DNA from: Rhizobiales bacterium CCH3-A5
GTDB taxonomy: Bacteria > Pseudomonadota > Alphaproteobacteria > Rhizobiales > Beijerinckiaceae
Assembly: GCA_001556025.1 (NCBI GenBank)
Contig: LSIB01000163.1
Coordinates: forward strand, 62,001-126,000
DNA: 64,000 nt
Direction of reading: 5' to 3'
Shown here: piece after piece, positions 33,696-42,515 of the stretch
Position numbering within the stretch: position 1 is the stretch's first letter
Layout of the letters: each line of letters opens with the position of its first letter
Notes under the pieces: generated by a model
What the model saw: only the letters and a program-made list of their open reading frames with translations
The model's database searches: none
What the model was told of the DNA's origin: nothing
Translations under genes and position numbers: made by a program

Positions 33696-34931
33696 TCACT
33701 GCAACGTCGTCTTGTAAACCGCGCCGCCCTTCATGATCAGGCTCAGATGCCGGCCCTGGTCCTGGAACAGGCCGAGATCCTTCAGCGGGTCGCCATCGAC
33801 CAGAATCATGTCCGCGAACGCTCCAGCACGCAGCGTGCCAAGTTTGCCCTCCATGCGCAGGAGCTGCGCGCCGACCGTCGTCGCCGAGCGGATGATCTCG
33901 ATCGGCGACAGGACTTCGCGGCGCAGCAGGAACTCGCGCGACTGCTCGACCTGGAGCTGGCCGAGCAGGTCGGAGCCATAAGCGACCGGCACGCCGGCGC
34001 GCTTGCAGATTTCCAGCGAGCGCAGGCCGCCGTCGATGACGAGGTCGTTCTTGGCGAGCATATCGCCGGTCATGCCGAACTCCGCCGCGCGCTCCTTCAT
34101 CGCATAATAGGCGACGAGATTGGCGGTCAGGAACATGGTGTTCTCCGCCATCAGCTTGGCCGAGGCCTCGTCGATCAGATTGCCGTGCTCGATGGCGCGC
34201 ACGCCGCATTGGGCTGCGCGCGTGATCGCCTCGGGCGTATAGGCGTGGGCGCAGACATAGCGGCCGAAGGCCTTCGCTTCCTCGACGGCCGCCCGCACCT
34301 CGTCGACGCTGAACTGCATCGAATCGAGCGGATCGTAAGGCGAGGCGACGCCGCCCGACATCATGATCTTGATGTGGTCGGCCCCTAACCGCATCTGCTC
34401 GCGCACCGACTTCTTCACCGAGGAGACGCCATCGGAGACGTTCATGGTGTAGGCCATGGCGTTGCAGCAATGGCAGCGCGCGCCGAAATCGGTGCGCCGG
34501 CGCGGGTCGCTGTGGCCCCCCGTCGGGCCGATCGCCTGGCCTGCTATGAACAGGCGCGGGCCCGCGACATCACCCTTCTCGACCGCCTCCTTGATGCCCC
34601 AGTCGGCTCCGCCCGTGTCGCGCACCGAGGTGAAGCCTCGGTCGATCATGCCCTTCATCAGGCGCACGGCGCGCGCCGTCATCAGGGTCAGCGGCATGCT
34701 CTCCAGCGCCCTGATGTAGACCTCGGAGAGGAAGACATGGACATGGCTGTCGATCAGGCCAGGCATCAGCGTGCGCCCGCCGCAATCGATCACATCGGCT
34801 TTCCCCGCCTTGAGCGGCTTGTCCGAGAGCTCGCGGATGGTCTCGCCCTCGACCAGAAGCTCGTAGCCCCGCCGCAACTCGCCGAAATCCGGCTCGAGCA
34901 GAGCGAAGTTCTTGAGGTGGAGCATGGTCAT
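33696..34931 (-). CDS. Metal-dependent amidohydrolase (imidazolonepropionase/prolidase-like)
   Basis: The 411-residue protein is a TIM-barrel amidohydrolase. The metal ligands are visible: HxH in GLIDSHVHVF, the likely carboxylated lysine in ADHIKIMMSGG, histidines in YVCAHAYTPEA and AIEHGNLID, and the aspartate in VAYGSDLLG. The C-terminal GTLRAGAFADMILVDGDPL is typical. Relatives hydrolyse dipeptides such as Xaa-Arg or cyclic amides; the actual substrate is unknown. An unusual insert, RTDFGARCHCCNAMAYTMN, carries three cysteines. It is upstream of, and on the same strand as, the polyamine-type importer, which may bring in its substrate. Confidence 0.87.
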   Translation of the reverse strand: MTMLHLKNFALLEPDFGELRRGYELLVEGETIRELSDKPLKAGKADVIDCGGRTLMPGLIDSHVHVFLSEVYIRALESMPLTLMTARAVRLMKGMIDRGFTSVRDTGGADWGIKEAVEKGDVAGPRLFIAGQAIGPTGGHSDPRRRTDFGARCHCCNAMAYTMNVSDGVSSVKKSVREQMRLGADHIKIMMSGGVASPYDPLDSMQFSVDEVRAAVEEAKAFGRYVCAHAYTPEAITRAAQCGVRAIEHGNLIDEASAKLMAENTMFLTANLVAYYAMKERAAEFGMTGDMLAKNDLVIDGGLRSLEICKRAGVPVAYGSDLLGQLQVEQSREFLLRREVLSPIEIIRSATTVGAQLLRMEGKLGTLRAGAFADMILVDGDPLKDLGLFQDQGRHLSLIMKGGAVYKTTLQ

Positions 34932-35035
34932 CGTGAGCGTCCCGCATCTGTCCGCTTGGATCGCGGACGGTCTCGTTCACGTGATATATTGCGAACTTCG
35001 TGCCAGCTTGTCCATGCGCGCCGAGGTTGCGTGGC

Positions 35036-36316
35036 TCAACTCACCGCCGCCGCGTTCTGCGCCAGCGCCCGGCCGCGGATCGGCATGGAGAGGTCCTCGG
35101 CGAGCGCCCGGTTGATCGCGGGCAGGCCGTCGAGGAGGCTGGGCAGGAAGGCCTGCGAAGGCGGCAGCCGCTTGGGCAGGCGGTGCAGGGCCGCGGCCAT
35201 CACCAGCGGGTCGCGCGCCCCCTCCCCGTTCTGAACGGGATCGTGCAGCACGTCGATCAGCCGGAGTTGGTCGGCGCGCTCGGCCCGGATCGCCTGTTCG
35301 AGGCGCGGTTTGACGCGCGGCACGATCAGGGCGGGCTTGTCGAAGGAGAGGATCTCGCAAAAGGTGTTGTAGCCGCCCATGGCGACGACGCAGTGGGCGC
35401 GGTTCATCAGCAGTTCGAGCCGGGGCTCGAAGCCGAGGCTTTCGAGCTTGGGCAGGCGCGAGATGCGCTCGGCGAAATCCTTGCGCCGTTCGCGCGACAT
35501 GAACGGCCCGAACACGATCAGCGCCGGCAGCTCGATCGTCGCATCGGCCTCATAGGCCGAGATCACCCAGTCGATCACGCCGGCGCCGTCGCCGCCGCCG
35601 CCCGGCGTCACCAGGATGAACGGTCCCTTGGTGATGCGCGGGTGCCGGCTCGGCGGCATCGGGCTCGGCACGGCGCGCTTGAGATAGCCGGTGTAGCGCA
35701 CCTTGTCGGCAAAGGACGGCTGGTTCGGCAGGCCGGCCAGCGGCTGGTAGACGCTCTCCAGCCCGTAGACGAGGATGTCGTCATAGACCGAGAGCGCGTC
35801 GAGCGCGCCGCTCTGGCGCCATTCCTCATGCAGCTTGCCCGGCTCGTCGAGCACGTCGCGCAGGCCCAGCACGATGCGCGCCCCGCGCCGGCGCAGGATC
35901 TCAAGCGCCGGCAGCAATTCGCCGCGCAGCCCGACCGGCTCCTTGTCGACGATGACGACGTCGGGATCGAAGGACAGCACCACCTGCTTGATGATGTCGG
36001 TGCGCAGGCGGATCGTGTCGTTCAGATCGAGATTGAGATGGTGCGGACCGTAGCGGCCGTCGCTCTGCTTCTCGACGCCGGGGATGCGGACATAATCGAC
36101 GCCGTCGCCGAACTGGAAGCTCGAGATCACCGACGAGCCCGAGACGATGATCACTGATATATGAGGAAAGGTCGCGACCAGCGAGTTGGCGATGGCGCGG
36201 CAGCGCCTGATGTGCCCAAGTCCGAAGGTGTCGTGGCTGTAGATCAGCACGCGCGGCGCATGCGGGCTGCGGGCCGAACGCTCCGCGCCGACAAGGTCGA
36301 TGACGTTATGCGGCAT
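35036..36316 (-). CDS. Predicted glycosyltransferase, GT-B fold (COG4671-like)
   Basis: From the ATG at 36316 the protein has 426 residues; an ATG at 36373 would add 19. The N-terminal domain has RVLIYSHDTFGLGHIRRC and DPDVVIVDKEPVGLRGELLP. The C-terminal domain has GPFILVTPGGGGDGAGVIDW and the nucleotide-sugar region CVVAMGGYNTFCEILSFDKP with PRVKPRLEQAIRAERADQL. This MurG-like pattern marks a family of uncharacterised transferases. A shorter relative lies at 52580. It heads a same-strand run with a deacetylase-like protein and a GT4 enzyme (36467-38346). Confidence 0.82.
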   Translation of the reverse strand: MPHNVIDLVGAERSARSPHAPRVLIYSHDTFGLGHIRRCRAIANSLVATFPHISVIIVSGSSVISSFQFGDGVDYVRIPGVEKQSDGRYGPHHLNLDLNDTIRLRTDIIKQVVLSFDPDVVIVDKEPVGLRGELLPALEILRRRGARIVLGLRDVLDEPGKLHEEWRQSGALDALSVYDDILVYGLESVYQPLAGLPNQPSFADKVRYTGYLKRAVPSPMPPSRHPRITKGPFILVTPGGGGDGAGVIDWVISAYEADATIELPALIVFGPFMSRERRKDFAERISRLPKLESLGFEPRLELLMNRAHCVVAMGGYNTFCEILSFDKPALIVPRVKPRLEQAIRAERADQLRLIDVLHDPVQNGEGARDPLVMAAALHRLPKRLPPSQAFLPSLLDGLPAINRALAEDLSMPIRGRALAQNAAAVS

Positions 36317-36466
36317 GGGCGCGTCGTCCTCAGCAGGATAAGGCCAGACGACCTCATGGGAGGGCGAACGCACCTGGAAACGCCGCAGACCATAGCGCGC
36401 CGGGCGCGCTGATCCAAGTCCGGTTCGCCAGATGGCCGACGCTCCCCCAAGCGCCCAAGCTCTATT

Positions 36467-37246
36467 CTAGCCAGCCTTCTCGCCTGAAAACAACCGGCGC
36501 GGATCGATCAGGCGCGCAGCCGGATGCTCGGCGACCAGCCGCAGCAGCGCCTCCAGGCGGCTCCAGGCCGTGTCGTCATGGTCGCGGTGATGCAGCAGCA
36601 GGCCGAAGACGGCTCCCTCCCCGTCATCTCCTTCGCGATGGCGCGCCAGATGCCCGGCCATCTCGGCCGCGAGCGCCGAGGCATCGCGGCCGATCCGCCC
36701 GCCATGCCAGTCGATCAGGTCGAGATGCGTGTTCGCCAGCCTAGGGCCGCCAGCGGCCGCAAGCCCGAATCCGCGAAAGCAGGACAAGCCGGAAATGCCG
36801 AGGCCGGGCAGGCCTGCGGCGATTCCGGGGTCGATCCGGTTCCAGGGCGGCACAAAGACCGGCAGCGCGGCGGGGCCGAACAGCGCCTCCAGCCGCGCTT
36901 TGCCCTGCGCGATCTCGGCAAGCGCGGTCGCGATCTCGCGACCAGCCCCGAACTCAGCGTTCTTCTGGCCGGCGGGGCTATGGCTTCGATGCCAGACGCC
37001 ATGCTGGCAGGGCAGCAGTGACGGCGCAGAACGCTGGAACGCCGCCAGTTCTGGCTCCGCCAGCATGGGAATGACGGCGAGCAGCACCGGCGCGTCGAAG
37101 TGCCCGGACAGCCGCGCCAGCCGTTCCAGCGCAGGCGTCGGCGCGACGGCGTCGTCGTCGCGCAGCCAGAATTCTGCGCTGAGCCCGAGCGCCCGCCAGA
37201 GATCGAGTTCGGCCATGAGCGGCTGCCAGGCTGAAAGGCCCATCAC
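36467..37246 (-). CDS. Polysaccharide deacetylase-like protein
   Basis: The 259-residue protein has an aspartate cluster at FWLRDDDAVAPTPALERL, then APVLLAVIPMLAEPEL, a histidine motif GVWHRSHSPAGQK and a PWNRIDPGIA loop. A C-terminal HHRDHDD cluster follows. These fit the deformed (beta/alpha) barrel of polysaccharide deacetylases, though the classical TFDD motif is modified. Its start overlaps the end of the GT4 gene by four bases, so it is part of a glycan-modifying unit. The acceptor is unknown. Confidence 0.68.
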   Translation of the reverse strand: MMGLSAWQPLMAELDLWRALGLSAEFWLRDDDAVAPTPALERLARLSGHFDAPVLLAVIPMLAEPELAAFQRSAPSLLPCQHGVWHRSHSPAGQKNAEFGAGREIATALAEIAQGKARLEALFGPAALPVFVPPWNRIDPGIAAGLPGLGISGLSCFRGFGLAAAGGPRLANTHLDLIDWHGGRIGRDASALAAEMAGHLARHREGDDGEGAVFGLLLHHRDHDDTAWSRLEALLRLVAEHPAARLIDPRRLFSGEKAG

Positions 37247-38346
37247 GGCGCGGCTCCGGTGGCGAGGGCGAGGCCGTGCGCCACGATCTCGCTCGCCCGG
37301 TCCATGCCGCGCTCCTGCGCGACGAAGCGGGCGGCTGCCACGCTCATCGCCCGCCGCCGCGCTGGATCGTCGAGCAATCCGGCCAGCGTCTGCGCGAAGG
37401 CCGCGACGTCGCCTTCCGGAACGAGCAGACCGGTGACCTCGCGCTTCAGCGTGGCGGGCACGCCGCCGCTGTCGAAGGCGACGACCGGCAGGCCGGCCGC
37501 CTGCGCCTCGAGGAAGACCAGCCCGTAAGCCTCGCGCAGGCCGGGCCAGACGAAGAGATCGGCTTGCGCCAGCACCGCTGCGACGTGGCCTCGATCGACA
37601 GCGCCGTGAAAGGTCGCCCGGCCGGGCGAAAACCCGGTATAGGCGGCCTCGATATCGGCCCGCATCGCCCCATCGCCGAACAGGCTCAGGGGCCAGGGCC
37701 GGTCGCCGAGCAGGGCCAGTGCCTGCGCAAGCGCCAGATAGCTGTCATGCTTGTTGCCGGGCCGCATCATCCCGATCGCGACGAGATGGGGCGGGTCGTT
37801 TCGCCGCTCGCCGGTCAACGGACCGCCTGCCGCGTCGATGAAGGGCGGCAGATCGACGAGATGCGTCGCCGGGCCGCGCCAAGGCTCGATGCCCTGCCGG
37901 TCGCGCTCCGTGAAGCAGAAATGTACCGCTGCCCTGCCGAAGCTCGCCCGCGCGCAGGCGACCTGCTCCGCCCAGCCGCCCTGCGCGCGGCGCTCGGAAT
38001 CGCTCGCCTCGGCCACGACATAAGGGATGTCCAGCCGCGCCGCGACGGCTGGACCGAGCAGATCCGGCGCCTTGTAGTAGCTGTGATAGGTGAACCAGAG
38101 GTCTGGCGCGCCGCCATGATCGCGCCAGCCCGCAAGCAGGGTCTCGATCCGCGTCTCCGCGGCCGCGCAAAGGGCGGCAAACGCCGCCGCGTCCGGCTCG
38201 AGCGCATAGGTCCGCGCCTTCCGGATCGGTTCGACCGCGTGCCCGAGGCCTTCCATGATCGCGATGAACTGGCGCGCCATGCGCCGGTCGCCCGAAATGC
38301 GGCCGTCGTCGAATGCGTTCAGCGGCGTGTGGAAGGCGATGCGCAA
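37243..38346 (-). CDS. Glycosyltransferase family 4
   Basis: The 367-residue protein has a GT-B fold. The C-terminal GT1 domain has LVAIGMMRPGNKHDSYLALA, ATFHGAVDRGHVAAVLAQAD and the donor-binding EAYGLVFLEAQAAGLPVVAF with GVPATLKREVTGLLVPEGD. The N-terminal domain starts MRIAFHTPLNAFDDGRISGD. It would transfer a sugar from a nucleotide donor. It is transcribed first in the small unit with the deacetylase-like protein. Confidence 0.87.
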   Translation of the reverse strand: MRIAFHTPLNAFDDGRISGDRRMARQFIAIMEGLGHAVEPIRKARTYALEPDAAAFAALCAAAETRIETLLAGWRDHGGAPDLWFTYHSYYKAPDLLGPAVAARLDIPYVVAEASDSERRAQGGWAEQVACARASFGRAAVHFCFTERDRQGIEPWRGPATHLVDLPPFIDAAGGPLTGERRNDPPHLVAIGMMRPGNKHDSYLALAQALALLGDRPWPLSLFGDGAMRADIEAAYTGFSPGRATFHGAVDRGHVAAVLAQADLFVWPGLREAYGLVFLEAQAAGLPVVAFDSGGVPATLKREVTGLLVPEGDVAAFAQTLAGLLDDPARRRAMSVAAARFVAQERGMDRASEIVAHGLALATGAAP

Positions 38347-38376
38347 GAGGATGTGCCGGGTCGAGGCGAGCCGCGC

Positions 38377-39552
38377 TCAACGATAGGGGTCGGCCGCGTC
38401 GCGCAGGCCGTCGCCGAGAAAGTTGAAGGCCAGGATGATCAGGATCACCGGGACGCAAGGGTAGAGCAGCCAGGGGTAGAGCGCGACGACGTTGATGTTC
38501 TGCGCCTCGTTGAGCATCACGCCCCAGCTCGTGATCGGCGGGCGCAGGCCGAGTCCCAGGAAGCTCAGCGCCGTCTCGCCCAGGATCGTCTTGGGGATGG
38601 TGATTGTCGCCGACGCGATGAGATGGCTCATGAAACCCGGAACCAGATGCAGCCCGATGATGCGGGCGGGCTTGGCCCCCATCAGTTGCGCCGCGACGAC
38701 ATAGTCTTCCTCGCGCAGCGATAGCAGTTTCGAGCGCACGGCGCGCGCGAGCCCGGTCCAGTCCATCAGCCCAAGGATCACGGTGATACCGAAATAGACC
38801 AGAAGCGGGCTCCAGGAGGGCGGCATGATCGCGGCGAGCGCCAGCCAGAGCGGGATATGCGGCAGCGACTGCACGATCTCGATGACCCGCTGCACGACGA
38901 GATCGACCTTGCCGCCATAGTAGCCGGCGATGCCGCCGATGATGACGCCGAGCACGAAGGAGACGCCGACGCCGAGCAGGCCGATGGAGAGCGAGATGCG
39001 ACCGCCATAGAGGATGCGCGAGAGCATGTCCCGGCCGAGCCGGTCCGAGCCGAGCAGGAAGAGCGTACCGCCTTCAGGCGCGCAAAACAGATGCAGGTTG
39101 CCCGGAACAAGCCCCCAGAAATCATAGGAATCGCCCCGGCAGAAGAAACGCAAGCGTTGCGGCGTGGTGGTGTCGACATCGTATTCGCGCTTCAAATTCT
39201 CCATGTTGAGGCGCTGCTTGTAGGGGTAGACGAACGGCCCGATGAAGCTGCCCTGATGGAACAGGTGCAGCTCCTGCCGGGGCGCGCGGATGAAATCGGT
39301 GTTGCGCGTGGTGTAGTGATAGGGCGCGAGGAACTCGGCGAGCGCGGCCATGGCGTAGATCACGAGGATGACCACGCCCGAGATCACCGCGAGCCGGTGC
39401 TTGCGGAATTTCCACCACATCAGCTGCCACTGCGAGGCGAGGTAGACCCGCTCCTGCGCCGGCGTCATCGCCTCGGCCGCATGAGGCTCGAAGGGCGCGG
39501 TCGAGGCGGTGTGCGGCAGCGGGGCGCCGTCGGCGGGGAGCGCGTTCCTCAC
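38377..39552 (-). CDS. Peptide/microcin-type ABC permease (OppC/YejE-like)
   Basis: The 391-residue permease has an N-terminal cytoplasmic stretch and first helix (LAVISGVVILVIYAMAALAEF). A large periplasmic insert of about 130 residues follows, then the five-helix core with EAA-type loop YVVAAQLMGAKPARIIGLHLVPG and a C-terminal FNFLGDGLRDAADPYR. The long insert is the hallmark of the Yej-type OppC protein. It overlaps the upstream permease gene by four bases. Confidence 0.9.
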   Translation of the reverse strand: MRNALPADGAPLPHTASTAPFEPHAAEAMTPAQERVYLASQWQLMWWKFRKHRLAVISGVVILVIYAMAALAEFLAPYHYTTRNTDFIRAPRQELHLFHQGSFIGPFVYPYKQRLNMENLKREYDVDTTTPQRLRFFCRGDSYDFWGLVPGNLHLFCAPEGGTLFLLGSDRLGRDMLSRILYGGRISLSIGLLGVGVSFVLGVIIGGIAGYYGGKVDLVVQRVIEIVQSLPHIPLWLALAAIMPPSWSPLLVYFGITVILGLMDWTGLARAVRSKLLSLREEDYVVAAQLMGAKPARIIGLHLVPGFMSHLIASATITIPKTILGETALSFLGLGLRPPITSWGVMLNEAQNINVVALYPWLLYPCVPVILIILAFNFLGDGLRDAADPYR

Positions 39553-40550
39553 TTCGTCGCCGCCCCCTGGAGCCGGATGCGCGGATCGAGAATCGCGAGC
39601 GCGATGTCGGAGATCAGCACGCCGATCACCGTCATGAAGGATAGAAACATCAGGAATGAGCCGGCGAGATACATGTCCTGCGATTGCAGCGCCCGGATCA
39701 GCAGCGGCCCGGTGGTCTGCAGCGAGAGCACGATCGCGACGATTTCCGCCCCCGACACGATCGAGGGAAGAATGTCGCCGATGTCGGAGATGAAGAAGTT
39801 CAGCGACATGCGCAGCGGATATTTGCGCAACGCCTTGCCCGGCGGCAGGCCCTTGGCCCGGGCGGTGACGTAGTACTGCTTCTGGAGCTCGTCGAGCAGG
39901 TTTGCGCGCACCGCGCGGATCATGCCCGCCGTGCCGCCGGCCCCGATGATGATCACCGGGATCCAGAGATGCTCCAGCACGGACTTGACCTTGTCCCAGC
40001 TCATCGGCTGGTTGAGATATTGCGGATCGACCAGCCCGCCGATCGAGGTCCCGAACCAGACATTGGCCGTGTACATGAAGACCAGCGCCAGCAGGAAATG
40101 CGGGATCGCCAGGCCCAGCAGGCCGAGGAAGGTCAGCCCGTAATCGCCCCAGCTATACTGGTGCGTCGCCGAATAGATGCCGATCGGGAACGCGACCACC
40201 CAGGTGAAGATGATGGTGAAGAACGACACCACCATGGTCAGCAGCAGCCTGTCGCCGACGATTTCGTTGACCGGGCGCTGATACTCGAAAGAGTAGCCCA
40301 TATCGCCCTTGAGCAGGCCGGCGACCCACCAAACATACCGCTCCAGCGGCGGCTTGTCGAAACCGTACTCCTTTTTCAGGAATTCGATGCGCGAGAGGTC
40401 GGCCTTCTCGCCCTGCGCCGCCATCTCTGCGGCGAGCGTCTCGAAATAGTCGCCCTCTGGCAGATTGATCACGGTGAAGATCAGCGCGCTGGTCACCAGC
40501 AGCGTCGGGATCATGACCAGGATGCGCTTGAGGATGTATTGCAGCAACAT
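39549..40550 (-). CDS. Peptide/microcin-type ABC permease (OppB/YejB-like)
   Basis: The 333-residue permease starts MLLQYILKRILVMIPTLLVT, the usual OppB/DppB N-terminus. It has the loop TVVSFFTIIFTWVVAFPIG and the EAA motif QYYVTARAKGLPPGKALRKYPLR. Together with the gene at 38377 it forms the channel of a peptide importer. It lies three bases downstream of the binding-protein gene. Confidence 0.92.
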   Translation of the reverse strand: MLLQYILKRILVMIPTLLVTSALIFTVINLPEGDYFETLAAEMAAQGEKADLSRIEFLKKEYGFDKPPLERYVWWVAGLLKGDMGYSFEYQRPVNEIVGDRLLLTMVVSFFTIIFTWVVAFPIGIYSATHQYSWGDYGLTFLGLLGLAIPHFLLALVFMYTANVWFGTSIGGLVDPQYLNQPMSWDKVKSVLEHLWIPVIIIGAGGTAGMIRAVRANLLDELQKQYYVTARAKGLPPGKALRKYPLRMSLNFFISDIGDILPSIVSGAEIVAIVLSLQTTGPLLIRALQSQDMYLAGSFLMFLSFMTVIGVLISDIALAILDPRIRLQGAATK

Positions 40551-40553
40551 GGT

Positions 40554-42515
40554 TCAGGTCTTCGCCCCGGGCCGGTCGAACCAGAATGTGTCGGGCATGT
40601 AGCGCCCGAAGAACGCGCCGGGTTCGAATGAATAGAGCCCCTTTTCGGGTACGTTCTTCAGAGCGCGCGAGACCACGACAGGTTGCAGCGTGGCGTTGAC
40701 CACGCCGATCGTGAAGAGCTGTTCGGCGTTGATCTTCAGCATCCGGCGCCAGATGTCCTTGCGCTCCTGATGGGTCGCACTGCGCCGCCAGGCCCGGTGG
40801 AGTTCGACCAACTCCTTCACCTCGGGCAGCGCCGGCTCTTCCCCCTCGCGACCGCCGGTCTCGTAGAACTGGCCCCAACGCGGCCACTGGAACTGCGCCG
40901 TGGTGGTCGGCGCCAAGGCGTCGGGCTCCATCTCCGAGGCGACGAGCGCGTTGTCCATGCCCGTCGAGGCGACCATGATCGTCTGGCCCGCGGTGATGCG
41001 GCGGCGGAAGACGTCGCGCTGCGTCGAGCGCGGATAGATCTTGATGCCGACGCCGATCAGGTCCTGCTTGATCAGGTCGAGGATGTCGGTCTCCTCGGTG
41101 CTCTCGCCGGCGGTCTCGACGGTGAATTCGAGCCGGCGGCCGTCGGGCAGCAGGCGGATGCCCTCGCCGTCGCGTTTCGAGAGCCCGATCTCGTCGAGCA
41201 GCCGGTTGGCGAGGCCCTGATCCTCCTTCATCCACATCTTCGCGAATTCCGCGTCGTAGAGCGGGCTCTCCGGCAGCGCCGTGTTGCCGCTCTCCTTGGC
41301 AAGACCGAAGAAGATGACCTGGTTGATGTCCTTGCGGTTGATCGCGGCCGAGAGCGCCCTGCGGTAGCGGACGTCGCGGTTGAGATCGCGCCAGACCGGG
41401 TCGATGGCGTTGAGGTTGGGCATCAGGGCGAACCAGGCGCCCTCGGCCCGCTTCCACAAGCGGACGTCGAAGTTCATCCGCTTCGAGGCGTCCTTCAGGA
41501 AGGTATAGTTGTCGAAGCGGATATAGCGCGCCTGCAGGTCGGCATCGCCGGCGGCGGCCTTGGCCGGCACCAGCGAATGTGTTCCGACCGTCAGCGTGAC
41601 CTCGTCGACATAGGGCAGTTGCCGGCCGTTCTGGTCGATGCGGTGGAAATAGGCGTTGCGCTCGAAGGTGAACTGCTCGGCCGGCAGCGGCGTGGTGTTG
41701 CGCCAGGGATCGAGCGTCGGCAGCGCGGGATTCTCGGGCCGGTACATCCGCGAGAGCCGCTCGTGCAGCGCGCCCCAGTCGCGCACCCGGACCTGCCGGA
41801 CGCGATGCGCCAGCGTCGCCTTGTCGGCATAGGTCTCGTGGAACTGCTTCAGATAGCCGGACGGCATGCAGATATAGGTCGGCTGCGCGCCAGCCAGCGA
41901 CGGCAGAAAGACCGGGTTCGGCTGTTCCCAGGCATAGCGGATTTCGGTCGGCGACAGGATCTCAACCTTCGGCGGCTTGCCGCCCGCCAGCAGCGCCTGC
42001 GGCGGCCCGCCCGGCGAGAGCCGCTTGTTGTTGGCGACATCCTCCCACCAGTAGCGGAAATCCTCCGTCGTGAAGGGCGATCCGTCCGACCAGCGATGGC
42101 CGGGGCGGAGCCTCAGCGTGAAAACGCGGCCGTCCTCCTCGTCATAGCCGTCGAGGATATCGGGCGCGAGGTCGAGATTGTCGTCATAGCCGACGAGCCG
42201 GCTGTAGCCATATAGCGTCATCATCCGGATGTCGCGCTGGTCGCCCATCAGCATCCGCATCGTGCCGCCGTGGCGGCCAGGCGTACGACCCTCGCCGGCG
42301 ACGGTGACAAGGCGCGGAGACGCCGGCACGCGCTGAGCCACCGGCGGCAGTTTGCCAGCCGCGACCTTTTCCGCGAAGAAGGGGCTGTCGATCAGTTCCG
42401 GCTGCTGGGCGGCCGCCCGGCGTGGCAACGCCGCAGAAACCAGAGCGGCCGAACCCAGAGCCAGCGCTCCGCGCCGCGTCGGAGCCGTCGGGCCCGGTTG
42501 TGACCGCCGCGCCAT
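40554..42515 (-). CDS. Peptide ABC importer solute-binding protein (YejA-like)
   Basis: The 653-residue protein has a twin-arginine-like leader (TRRGALALGSAALVSAALP, cleavage near AAAQQ). The family 5 binding-protein pattern follows: PDILDGYDEEDGRVFTLRLR, PGHRWSDGSPFTTEDFRYWW and DVRYRRALSAAINRKDINQV. The length and the start fit YejA-like proteins. The ATG at 42515 shares one base with the stop of the dual ATPase gene (TGATG), so translation is coupled. An ATG at 42629 is inside the ATPase frame and less likely. Confidence 0.9.
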   Translation of the reverse strand: MARRSQPGPTAPTRRGALALGSAALVSAALPRRAAAQQPELIDSPFFAEKVAAGKLPPVAQRVPASPRLVTVAGEGRTPGRHGGTMRMLMGDQRDIRMMTLYGYSRLVGYDDNLDLAPDILDGYDEEDGRVFTLRLRPGHRWSDGSPFTTEDFRYWWEDVANNKRLSPGGPPQALLAGGKPPKVEILSPTEIRYAWEQPNPVFLPSLAGAQPTYICMPSGYLKQFHETYADKATLAHRVRQVRVRDWGALHERLSRMYRPENPALPTLDPWRNTTPLPAEQFTFERNAYFHRIDQNGRQLPYVDEVTLTVGTHSLVPAKAAAGDADLQARYIRFDNYTFLKDASKRMNFDVRLWKRAEGAWFALMPNLNAIDPVWRDLNRDVRYRRALSAAINRKDINQVIFFGLAKESGNTALPESPLYDAEFAKMWMKEDQGLANRLLDEIGLSKRDGEGIRLLPDGRRLEFTVETAGESTEETDILDLIKQDLIGVGIKIYPRSTQRDVFRRRITAGQTIMVASTGMDNALVASEMEPDALAPTTTAQFQWPRWGQFYETGGREGEEPALPEVKELVELHRAWRRSATHQERKDIWRRMLKINAEQLFTIGVVNATLQPVVVSRALKNVPEKGLYSFEPGAFFGRYMPDTFWFDRPGAKT